Source: Rhypophila decipiens
Taxonomy: Eukaryota > Ascomycota > Sordariomycetes > Sordariales > Naviculisporaceae
Assembly: GCA_033297075.1 (NCBI GenBank)
Contig: MU858228.1
Location: 1 to 64,000, forward strand
DNA length: 64,000 bases
Reading direction: 5' to 3'
Shown here one piece after another: positions 54,591-64,000 of the stretch. How positions within the stretch are numbered: the stretch's first letter is position 1; the number at the start of each line of letters is the position of its first letter. The notes beneath the pieces are model-generated. The model did not search any database. It worked only from the letters and a program-made list of their open reading frames with translations, and had not been told where the DNA came from. A program made the translations under genes and the position numbers.

Positions 54591-57500
54591 TGTGGATGAT
54601 GACAGGAGCACTGCCTAACCTCTCCGAGTCCGAGACCAACCTCTCGACCCACGGAATGACCGGATGTGTTGATGTGTGGCTGATACGGGCAGCCAACAGG
54701 CCTGCGCGAGTACCTAAACAGGAGCCGACTGGTTCTCGACCTTGTTTCCCCTTTTGTTGTTTTGCACAAGGTCGAATTCAGCGACTTCAACAGTATACAA
54801 AGAGAGGAGTTTCGACAGTACGACTTCACCGCCCCTCAACTCGCCCCCTTTCATGCCGGTGTTCGGCATGACGGCCGGCGGTTACCGATTCCATGTCTGC
54901 AGGAACGAACCTCCCCCTCGATTTTGCGGGGTGACTCCGCAAATCATCGGGTTACCATATTGAGCCGTAGTCGCTGAATAGGTGATACACCAACACGCGG
55001 ACTCTCTCAGTACCACAAAGCAGTGATGGATCGAGATCAACATCAAAACAGCGTGCTTCACAAAACGAGTTTACATTGAGTAAATCCGAAATCGATCTAC
55101 AGCGTCCAATCCTAAACTCGAAATCGTATGCCAATACGGATAAAGTAGCAGCACTCATCTTGCCGGTATTGTCAGGGCCCTGGACGCGAAAGAAAAACCC
55201 AATATGGTCACGAGACATCTTCCTGACTTTGACATATGCCAGTCCGCGGGTAATACCATAGGAAATTTAGGATGCAATTCGCAAATTGCCATTACTTGGC
55301 CGTCTATTCTGCATGCCGCATTCCTCTATCACGTCCTCATCCGGTCTTATTCTCTCACTCAGATTCTTCCTACCCCAGATTTCTCGGCGAATAACAAGCA
55401 ATCTGGGGTAAGATCCTAGCAATGCGGCTCCCGTTCTGCTGCCTTGGTAGGGCCGCAGAGGCGGTTTCGCTACACATTCAAGTACCGCATCCTTCGACTG
55501 TCAAATCAAGGTTTGCTGGGCGAGATCTTGTCCCGAGAAGCGGCCCTATCTGATGGTCAGGCGGCTATATCATATTGCGCATATCTAGCCTGAAAACAAG
55601 CTTGGCGAGTTGGTGACCTGCTGGTATGGACATCTCGAATCTCGATCTGCCAGACGGATCCAAAAAAAAAAAAAAGGCCCTGTTACATTCGCCTCAGGAC
55701 AAGCAGCTGTCTTGCTACCCTTTTCAGCCGAATCCTGAGCCTATCAGGACTTCGGGATGAGACACGTGTTGTTGGAAGCCTGTTGTTTGTTATCAAGCAT
55801 GGGTATCAACAACACCCCCTGGATATTGCCCAGCAACGGCAGAGCTGATGCATTTGCAGCTGTACCCCGTGCCTCGACCCGTGATTTCGCCGACAGCAAG
55901 GAAAGGCAACAAGATAGGAAGGTCCGTCAGCCGTCTTTCGTATCCACAGATATCGGGCATGGTTACCGCTGCCACGTTGTGATGCACAGGCAGAAGGCAG
56001 TGGGGGAACGGTTTCTATCTTTTCATGAACTGTATGCATTGTACTTTTTGACTTTCGGGATAGGAGGCCTCCTTTCCGTTATCTTGATCGGTTTCAGGAA
56101 TTGGCTTCCTATCTCAAATCTCCCGTTTCCCTTTTCCGTGGGGGGAGATACTCGGTTGGTTCTTGTTCACGGAGCCGCACAATGACATCACCTTGGTTCA
56201 CTGGCATCTCTTGGTTGTCTATGTGGCTGTTACATTCTTCGGCTTCCTTCCCGAATATCTAACTACAGATATAGATCTCGATGGATGACTGGTGGGAAAT
56301 ATTCCTCCTCGCTTGCCCAAGACTTCTTAGCGAGCTGAGGTTGCTGATTAGCTTCCATTTGGTTCTGATATTTCATGTGGTTCATGGATGGTGACCGCTC
56401 GTATCTCTTTGTCGACTTCCTGGCTGAACCTGGCACTGCGGCATCATGAGCGGAACCCTTCCTGTCTGTTCGCTACTGGCGATGATGGAAGGAAACCCCA
56501 CGACAGTGCTCGATTATCGCTTTAGATTATGCCCTTGCACTCTGAGGCTCGCCGATGTTTTGTCAAATTTAGTTTTCTTGGTCCCTGTGACTTGAGGTTG
56601 GTGGCTCCTTGCTCCGTATTACACGTCCATTGTCTTCATGGTGTTTTCTTTATCTTTTCTCTTGCTATGCGATGCACATGCAAGACACTATTTTGTGGAT
56701 TCTACCAATCAAAAGCCACGTCGGCGAGAAAGGAACTCGGAATCTCCGAGATTCCTCTTGTTCACCTTTTCAATACCCAGCTCAGGTAAGCAAGATATCA
56801 CTGATCATTCTTGTTGAACAGGGGACTCTCACGGAGTTTACACGATAGAAGATAGTCCATCTCAAAGGGGACAAAGGAACTGAAAGAAAAAGACAAAGAA
56901 CCTCTGTGCCTAAGTATCATGTTTTATGCTACCAGGTTGCTAATTTTCCCTAACATCAGGTTGAGTAATGAAGATATTATTAGGCAGCGTGATATACGGG
57001 TGACTTTCTCTGCTATTCGATGCTTTAGTGACAGGGACTGCACACTGGGATTGACATTCGTGGGCATCTGTTTGTGGTCAACGTAAGCTGTTTTTTAAAT
57101 TCAAGAGAAACTCATCCAGGATGAAATTGCTGACAATATTATTCGACAGAGTGGCACCATCAACAGTAGCGTCGACAATATCGTTCAAAGTCAGAGATCA
57201 CAGGCGCTACAACTATCATAATGAGAGAGAGAAGCAGCCAAGTCGGAGATTCCCTCTCAAGATCGATTGACTGTATGCGCCGGGATGACGCTAGAATAAG
57301 ATGCTTGGGGAGCTCTTGGGCGATGTAGAGAGTGCTTGCTGATCAGGACAGAATGGATATAGACGCGTGAGTTCTAGGTGAATAGTTCGTTACTTATATG
57401 AAAGCTTTGTGCCACCTAACAATGATATTGACCTTGTCCATTTCATGCTTTTGTTCTTATGTTGACAGCATCTTGATGCTCAGGGGCGACTCGGTTGTTG

Positions 57501-57993
57501 CATAACACCGCTAAGTAAAAGTCTACACCTAGGTGAGCCCGGCACGGCAACCAGCTGTCAGCCCCACGTCAGAGCCCGCGGTGAGTGGATCAGCTCAATG
57601 ACAGCTGCTATTTGGTGATGGGAGCTCCGGGCAACAACGTTACGGACCTCTCGTTCAGGAAAGCAGCATTCATACCTGCTCGTCTGCAGCAACCAAACAC
57701 ATTATTATACTTCCATCAAAGACGCGGTTGTCTGCCAATCTGAATCCGTCAGGCCCTATTTTTGTCCGCCCGAAATTTTGCGCCAGTCGACAAGCCTCCG
57801 AATAACAAAACAAGACCGCGAAAAAGCCGATTACTACAACACGAACGCGACGAGCTTCACTTGCGCTTCTGTTTTTCGGATACGCCGAGAAACGTGCGGT
57901 CCTGTCTCTCTGTCACGCAGCTCACACCATCGATACGTTAACCTATCTCTTCTCGAACTGCGCCAAAAAAACGAATCTTGAACTTGTGCAACC
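54591..57993. other. 3.4-kb gene-free divergent region
   Basis: Between the aldolase and LSm8 starts. A plus-strand frame at 55757-56185 (142 codons) has one hydrophobic stretch (LYFLTFGIGGLLSVILIG) but no other support. A poly-A run lies at about 55661-55674. No repeats or RNA genes recognised. Confidence 0.45.
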
Positions 57994-58467
57994 ATGTCGC
58001 TTCACAGCTACATCGAGAGTTGGTGGTCCTTCTTCAGGCTCCCCTTTCCTCTCACCTGAATTCTCTGAACTGACCAAACGTTTACACTACAGAGAAGGTC
58101 TGCATCATCACAGTCGACGGGCGCACCCTGGTCGGAGTCCTCGCAGGACACGATAGCACAACCAACCTGGTACGTTTGTTGTTGGATCAAGAAACGGGGC
58201 CAGCCTTAATATTTCCCGGCATACAAAAGAGAGAAGAAGAGAGGGTCTAACAGCCATACTGTCTGTCCATAACAGGTCCTAAAACAAACAGTCGAGCGAG
58301 TAATCCGGGGCAATGACGACGACGAGCCATCCTCCGAGGTGCCCCTTGGCCTCTACCTTGTTCGCGGCGAAAACGTCTGCGTGGTCGGTCTGATAGACGA
58401 AGCACTAGACGAGAGTATCGACTGGACACAGGTCAGGGGCAACGTGATCGGCACGACGAAACATTAA
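57994..58467 (+). CDS. lsm8: U6 snRNA-associated Sm-like protein LSm8
   Basis: Three exons (57994-58018, 58093-58169, 58276-58467) encode 97 residues, the normal LSm8 length. LSm8 defines the nuclear LSm2-8 ring that binds the U6 3' oligo(U). The sequence is MSLHSYIEKKVCIITVDGRT (Sm1 motif start), LVGVLAGHDSTTNLVLKQTV, an acidic NDDDEPSSE loop, and LGLYLVRGENVCVVGLIDEA (Sm2). The first exon is only 25 nt and uses a weak GTTGGT donor; the joined KKV is what the family shows. Phases are 1 and 0. Confidence 0.93.
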
Positions 58468-59109
58468 AATGCTCTATTTACACGAAGAAAAAGAAAAAAA
58501 GAAACCGCCAGCTGAACATATGGATGGGGCAATACCCTTGCACAAACAAACGAACCAACAAGCCAACCGGTCGACAACGAAACAAAATAGAACATAAACA
58601 CCACGACTGAAGATTCCCAGGGAGCTGTTCCCTAAGATATGGATGACATTGGGGAATGGGATGGGGTAGAAGCTGGTATTGTCAGATCATCGACCCGAGG
58701 AAGAGGGCCCGATGTGGAATATGAGAGGCTTGGTTATCTGTCAGCGGGTGTATTGTCAAGCCACTGCCTGGCAGACAGCTCACATCCATGTCATCCCGTC
58801 AATCGGCATGGGAGTTCAGAGTCCTCTCGGGAATATTGGTCCTAACATCGGAAGCTGTTTCATGGCGCGAGGAGCACACTGGTCGGTCTATCGGGGTAGG
58901 CAGCTTTCCACTTTTCTCATCTTCAGCAAGATCTTTAAGGCTGACACATTTCAAGAAATCACTGGAATCTGAAGGAGCTAGAGACTGGACAATCAAATTG
59001 GCCTTGGAAATCTATAAAAAAAAGACGTCTTGTTGTTAGTCTACTATTAGATACAGGCCGAGATATATGCTCATATTCCCGCGATGTGAACGCCTCCAGC
59101 AAATCAGAG
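58468..59109. other. Convergent spacer LSm8/nucleoside hydrolase
   Basis: 642 bp between stops; A-rich just after LSm8 (GAAGAAAAAGAAAAAAAG). Contains only short shadow frames. Confidence 0.4.
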
Positions 59110-60753
59110 CTAATAAAACAGCTGGTCAAGCAAGTACGCCTGGAAATCCTTGAAGCCAGGTGATGCACGCATCCTATTGATCCTGTTGCCCTTTCGGGGA
59201 TTGATCCAGCTGTCATGCTGGTCATCCGGGACCTCGGCAGTCGTCATGTCAGAAGCTTCAGGGCCGTCTGGCGACAAAGCCCTAGCATGGCGAGGCTCTG
59301 TGGTCTCGGTGGGCTTGTTGAGCTGCCGTCTGTCGACAATGTTCGCACCTCTGCTCCATTGCCCTCCGGTCTCGATCCTGATATCCTCCGGCTCCGGCAC
59401 GGCCACCCAGCGCGGATCGTCCCGGGTGAGCATGTACCAAATGGGCGTGGGGTCATGCAATCCGAGGGCCATCGGCTTTCCTTCTGCAACGCCCTCGATT
59501 TGGGCGATCTTCTTGTAGACACCGTTCATGAACCAGTGTACCCACCTGGCGAGATGGCTTCCCTCCTCCTTGTGCTTGGATACTCTGGCGTTGAAGAAGT
59601 CTTTCTCGAGCTCATGTGGGGTTGTGATATCTAGGGGGAACAAGGTCAGCTTGAGCTGTCGAGACAGCTTTGAGGGATAGTCCAGCAGCTTGGGGTAGTC
59701 CTCGTAGTCTGGCTGCAAAGGAAGGTCCTTGTTCTTGTGGGGCAGGGTCGAGTTGGGCTCCTTCGAGGTGAGTGCAAAGACTCGAGCCGCAGCAACGGGA
59801 TCAGCGTAGACGTTGAACTCGCCCAGAGGCGTGATATTTCCCGGAACGTTGACGGCGCCACCCATTACCACCAGTTCCTTCACACGAAGGAACGCTTCCG
59901 GGTCCTCTGCGGCTGCCATGGCTATCGTTGTCAATGGGCCGAGAGCAACGATCGAGATGGTGTCTGGTGGCGACTCTCTCAGGAGGCGAAGGATCTCCTT
60001 GTGGGAAGGCTCCGCGGTTGTCTTGAAGAATTCCGTGTATGGTTCGACCTCGGTCTGTTTTTCGCCAAGAGTTGCATTCTTGAATGCCTCCTCCCAAGTG
60101 TCTTTGATGGTGAGGTCGGGATACTGAGTGCGGGGATGTGTAGTTAGTCTTACTGTGCCCAGGAAAGCCCAGCGAGCAACACGGCCTACCTCGGCATGAA
60201 CACCATGAAGTCCATCCTCGCCATCTAGAGAGATGCATTAGTACTGTATTCTCATGGTCTCTGAGACCGTCAGAGTCTGACGGAGATTGGACTGTACATA
60301 CGGAAACCGTCTTTGGCATGGAGCTTCTCCTCCAAAGCATGTTGGGCACCGAGAGCGATCAGCGGCTTGTAGGTCCGGAGGGCGCCGAAGGTGTTCTTGT
60401 TGTCCTTGCCATTTTCTTCCCGCCATTTCATCTCGTGGTACAAGACGTGAAACATGCTCAGTGCGTTCTTTGCCGTGCTGGGGGGAAAGGATCAGACAAA
60501 AGATGAACTTGTTTGGTTTTGGACAGCGTCAATGTCTCACGAACCTCACGCGGGGGACATTGCCAAAAGTCACGGATAGAAGTGCAACCTCGAGGACCTC
60601 GGGGTCGGCACTGAGGGCCAACAGCAGAGCAAGGACATCGTCGACGCCTGTGAGCAAGTTAGTATTCAGCTCTGGGGTGGATTTCAACGACTTGAATCGC
60701 TGGGAAGACAGACCCGGGTCAGTGTCGATGATAATGCGATTTTTGGGAGCCAT
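59110..60753 (-). CDS. Inosine-uridine-preferring nucleoside hydrolase (IUNH family)
   Basis: From the ATG at 60753, five exons (60753-60714, 60647-60545, 60477-60302, 60224-60190, 60123-59110) encode 455 residues. The enzyme cleaves the N-glycosidic bond of ribonucleosides. The Ca2+/ribose-binding motif DTDPGVDDVLALLLAL is restored by splicing a 66-nt intron after DTDPG. Further motifs: VALLSVTFGNVPRV, FHGEDGLHGVHAE, ISIVALGPLTTIAMAAAEDP, LVVMGGAVNVPGNITPLGEF and NVYADPVAAARVF, and the late LGLHDPTPIWYML. The open frame runs on upstream of this ATG for about 64 codons and encodes a signal-peptide-like stretch (LTVFFLSCALVSASKIQP) without any ATG; see findings. The C-terminus after the hydrolase core is a variable, polar tail. 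Confidence 0.88.
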
Positions 60754-62327
60754 GGCGGGGTAGTCGGTTGGAGGGGCGGCGGCGATGGCGATAGCTGGCT
60801 GCTCAATACCCTGGTGCGGTTGAATCTTCGAGGCAGACACAAGGGCGCAGGACAAGAAAAAGACGGTTAGAACACGAGAAAGAGTTGTGGTCTTTCTGAG
60901 CAATCCAAAACGTGAATAAGGGATGAAAATGATCAGCTTATCGGACTACTGTTGTTCGGTGTTCAGCAACAAGGTTAGAGATTAGAGGTTGCTAACCGGC
61001 CCGGGAAGGTGGGATGCCTGCCAATTGGGCAAGGTGCCTGGTGATGGGCCATCTCTGGGACAGGATGCCCTGTTAAACTTCCAAGACCGAATCAGGGGCG
61101 GAGCAGATACTGCTCGTTGACCGAGACTGCTTTTGTAGGACTTTAGTCTGTTCAGTTTATTTTCTTTTGTCTCTCAGTCACCAGCTTCAGTCACAAGCGA
61201 CTTGCTCAGGGTTTGCGGATATGGAAAGGTCTAACACTTGTTGTCATCACGTACCAATGGGGGGGTTGTTGGAGTTGCAAACCACACAGAACAAGCACAA
61301 GAGGCATGTTATGAAGTAGATTGGCTCACCAGTGTATTACGATGGCTTACTGACTAGACCTTGAGATTGAGACAATAAGGAGGGAAATCTACTATGAAAT
61401 ATACAAACACGGTTCACTTTGCCTTTCTTGTCTTGCCGAGCGACCGTAATGACATTCTCTTTCCCCTGATGATCATCGCGAAGTGACTCGGGTCGTTCCT
61501 GCTTGGTATCTCTGGTACAGGACCAGGTAGCTTCGAGGTTCGTGGGCAGTTCCTGTTACTGCGAAATAAGGCTTGAACATGGTGGAAAGTTAGATAAGAT
61601 CTCGCAGATGTGCGAGAGAACTGGAGATAATCGTACACATCAGTATTCGCTATTTCACATGGCAGACCGGACATAGAACCTAACCTTGGGTAATTGTTCA
61701 AGCCTGTATTGAAGTTGATGTAACAATGTGTGTATTTTCAAATCGGCGGTACCGCTGACGTAAGAGAGCGGCTACCACGAGGCAAATCACGTGAGGGGAT
61801 CCGCACAACTGAGCCATGCAAGGGTTAAAGAGTGGATTCGCGACCGACCGGCCAAACTCCCTGTCGGCAGCTTTCTCCGAGAGCGCTGCAGAAACAGGGG
61901 CTCTTGCAAATGAACACGCTTCAAGGTGACTGGAGCCGGACATTTGGACACCTTTCACCTGTTTCGCTATCAGGCCAAGTTACTCAACTCTAAAAAGTCA
62001 ACTTTGATCAGCTGGCACAACCACACAAACTCACACAAACCATTCCCCGCGATTTATTGAAATGCTATTGGCATCCAGCCCTTCCCACTGAAGACTTCCA
62101 TCAATTTGCCAAGGCGAAACTGGATCAATTGCCTCGTCCCATCCTCGCTCCGGCTTGGCTCGTCTGCACGCAATAAATTCCTAGACTCCATTGCGGTCTC
62201 ACCCTCAGCTCTTAACGAACACCATCCAGAACGATCATCATCTCCATCAATTGACAAGCCGACACGTCCCTTTCTCCACCCAGATCTTTCGCGCTTCTTC
62301 TCTCCGACACCTGACACACAATCCACA
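60754..62327. promoter_or_regulatory. Divergent upstream region of nucleoside hydrolase and 62328 gene
   Basis: About 1.57 kb. It includes the ATG-less coding-like extension at 60754-60945 (minus). Minus-strand frames at 61414-61958 have no motifs. The right end (62200-62320) is the C-rich leader of the next gene. No repeats seen. Confidence 0.45.
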
Positions 62328-63605
62328 ATGGGCACCTCGATGTCTACACTCCAGGGAGCCCAGGCCGCTGGAATATGGGGCCTCATCGTTATTGTTGGTT
62401 TGCAATACTTTGGCGTAATTGATATCACGACCTACTTCAAGAAGCCACAGGTCGTGCAGAGCGAGCAGGCCAGAGTCAAAGAGTTGAAAGATAAGGCAAA
62501 GATACTACGAGCCGAAGCATTCAAGAAGGCCAAGAAGGAGACCCCAAAGCCAGCGAAGCCCGAAACTTCTGCGCCTACGCAAGCCTCGAGCTCCAAGCGC
62601 GAACAGGACGACGATGTCAACGACCGAGCATTCGCCCAACAATTTGCCAGTGTCAAGCAGGGCACCAACCTCAACGGCCCGAAGAAGAATGATGAGAAGC
62701 GACAGAAGTCCGTGAAGCAATCTCGCATCCGCTCCATGGAAGACAAGGCCGAGGAGAGCAAGGTTTCTGCGCCATCTTCCAACGCCGGTGGTGACGCCGA
62801 TGTGTCGGAGTCGCCCTTCGCGTCCCCCGAAGTGAAGGCCGCCGACGCCGCGGGTGTTGCCGACATGTTGGAACCCCAGGCGCCCGGCCCATCCGTCCTT
62901 CGCCTCACCGAGACGGACAAGGTCAAACAAAAGCCCAAGAAGGCCGCCAAGGCGCCCGAGAAGGCCGAGAGCAAGAAGCAGCGCCAGAATCGCCAGAAGG
63001 TCGAAGCAGAGAAGGCTCTTCGAGCAGAGACCGAGAAAGAAAGGCAAGTCAAGCTCGAGGCCCAGAGGAGACTAGCGCGAATCTCCGAGGGACGACCTGC
63101 CAAGGATGGGTCGGCCTTCATGAAGTCAATCTCGCAGCCCGAGCAGTCAGCTTGGACTAGCAAAAGCAATGGGATTAACGGCAGTTCAAGCAGCAGCAGC
63201 GCCAATGGCGATTTCCTCCCCGTCCAACCACTGGACACCTTCGCCACCACGAACGGCCGTCAGGAGGCACCCGCCCCCAAGAACCCTGCCCCCAAGACCG
63301 ACAACTGGAAGACCTCGTCTCTCTCCGAGGAAGAGCAGATGGAGTTGCTTCGTGGCGAGGAGGAATGGAGCACTGTAAAGACGAAGAAGTCAAACAGAGC
63401 GAAGAAGACTGATAATGAGGCGGCCGAGAGCGCGAACGAGTCGGAGCCCGCAACCGTTCAAGCTCCGGCAGCTCAACCCGTTGCCCCCAAGGCCGTCAAG
63501 GCCGCTGGGTCTAAGCCTTCGGTGAAGTTCTCGCAGCAATCATCCTTTGCTGCATTGAGCACGAGCGATAACACCGACGAGGTTGAACAAGAGTGGGATG
63601 TCTAA
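62328..63605 (+). CDS. Uncharacterised single-span, coiled-coil fungal protein
   Basis: A single exon encodes 425 residues from the first ATG; an upstream extension of the frame begins only at a TTG. Family not recognised. Residues about 14-34 (IWGLIVIVGLQYFGVIDITT) form one hydrophobic span near the N-terminus, suggesting a signal-anchored protein with a cytosolic tail. The rest is lysine/alanine/glutamate-rich with predicted long helices (VVQSEQARVKELKDKAKILR; KKQRQNRQKVEAEKALRAET with following KERQVKLEAQRRL), then polar low-complexity, a short ordered motif (SEEEQMELLRGEEEWSTVKT) and the tail SFAALSTSDNTDEVEQEWDV. Membrane-tethered scaffold or ribosome/RNA-associated roles are guesses. 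Confidence 0.8.
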   Translation: MGTSMSTLQGAQAAGIWGLIVIVGLQYFGVIDITTYFKKPQVVQSEQARVKELKDKAKILRAEAFKKAKKETPKPAKPETSAPTQASSSKREQDDDVNDRAFAQQFASVKQGTNLNGPKKNDEKRQKSVKQSRIRSMEDKAEESKVSAPSSNAGGDADVSESPFASPEVKAADAAGVADMLEPQAPGPSVLRLTETDKVKQKPKKAAKAPEKAESKKQRQNRQKVEAEKALRAETEKERQVKLEAQRRLARISEGRPAKDGSAFMKSISQPEQSAWTSKSNGINGSSSSSSANGDFLPVQPLDTFATTNGRQEAPAPKNPAPKTDNWKTSSLSEEEQMELLRGEEEWSTVKTKKSNRAKKTDNEAAESANESEPATVQAPAAQPVAPKAVKAAGSKPSVKFSQQSSFAALSTSDNTDEVEQEWDV

Positions 63606-64000
63606 GCTCGTCAGATGTTGATCATCCTAGTGGCGTCTCTCACGCAGTCGATCTTGGATTTGACCATCACCACCCCGCTACGTCACCGAACGATAAAAGC
63701 TCATCTCTCCGTCGATTCTACTTTTGAGGTCTAGATCGCAACCCGACACCTCGACACCACCTCGCACTCTGCTTATCTTCTGGCTTTTATTCTCTCTTGG
63801 GCCTTCTCTGTTTTCATTGCGGGACGGCATGGAGTTCACAAAAACAATGTACTCTTATATGTACATTACCGCCACTTGGGCAAATCTAAAGCGTCTCAAA
63901 GGGTTGTTTGGGGCCATCTGAGAACATTGGCGCCCAGTTCGCTCTTCCCTCTTGATTACGAGCACGTTTTGGGCGAATTCCCTTTTCTTATATTTCCCCT
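63606..64000. other. 3' flank at window end
   Basis: 395 bp after the 62328 gene: presumed 3' untranslated region and terminator. The small frame at 63724-63921 has no features. No gene begins before the window ends. Confidence 0.4.

Noticed and set aside
55757..56185. 142-codon frame with one hydrophobic stretch
   Set aside because: No family resemblance, no splice context and no codon-usage support; likely chance.
62106..62327. N-terminal extension of the 62328 protein
   Set aside because: The extension starts at a TTG and reads like leader sequence; the first ATG gives a membrane span near the N-terminus.

Overview
The window is nuclear DNA of a filamentous ascomycete (Pezizomycotina, most likely a Sordariomycete). 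Genes are intron-bearing with short spliceosomal introns (GTANGT donors, CTAAC-type branch sites, roughly 50-130 nt), intergenic spaces are 0.5-4 kb, and several proteins belong to fungal families (Spc7/KNL1, Ssr4, a DUF1750-type remodeller subunit, NUO-12). Repeats carry the C:G to T:A decay pattern expected of repeat-induced point mutation (RIP). There are no rRNA genes, intact tRNAs or CRISPR arrays.

Layout. Positions 1-5190 are a repeat-rich, gene-poor block: imperfect ~22-24 bp minisatellite, small inverted-repeat elements, coding debris and one complete non-autonomous DNA element (3225-3604). Positions 5192-11202 hold a divergent pair, the kinetochore scaffold Spc7/KNL1 (minus) and ribosomal protein S11 (plus). 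Positions 11203-14160 are an AT-rich, RIP-scarred repeat island with a TRIM-like element and a pair of repeat copies that differ only by transitions. Positions 14165-19914 hold a low-complexity ghost reading frame behind the SWI/SNF-RSC subunit Ssr4, then 6-phosphogluconate dehydrogenase, all on minus. Positions 22630-31603 carry an RBM42-like RNA-binding protein, a SLC35C2/Ymd8-type transporter and a bacterial-type GH15 enzyme. Positions 32054-40317 carry TAF3 and TAF7 (divergent TFIID subunits), mitoribosomal mL54, complex I NUO-12 and the nucleolin homologue Gar2/Nsr1. Positions 40318-44194 are a second gene-poor block with the second copy of the DNA element (42603-43056). Positions 44195-63605 carry two uncharacterised membrane proteins, a CHORD-CS co-chaperone, a glutaredoxin-like protein, an HpcH/HpaI aldolase, LSm8, a nucleoside hydrolase and an uncharacterised single-span membrane protein.

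The genes are mostly housekeeping and form no metabolic cluster. The thematic links are transcription machinery (Ssr4, TAF3, TAF7), RNA and ribosome biology (S11, RBM42, Gar2, LSm8, mL54) and mitochondria (mL54, NUO-12, possibly the 44195 protein).

The most unusual signals are non-genic: a two-copy transposable element with 20-bp terminal inverted repeats, perfect 8-bp target duplications and a minisatellite core; a TRIM-like element; a 65-bp repeat pair with 15 of 15 differences in the RIP direction; a perfect 50-bp inverted repeat; and a stop-riddled in-frame continuation of Ssr4. Exon borders were placed by eye from splice signals, reading-frame continuity and family knowledge; no alignment or expression data were available.
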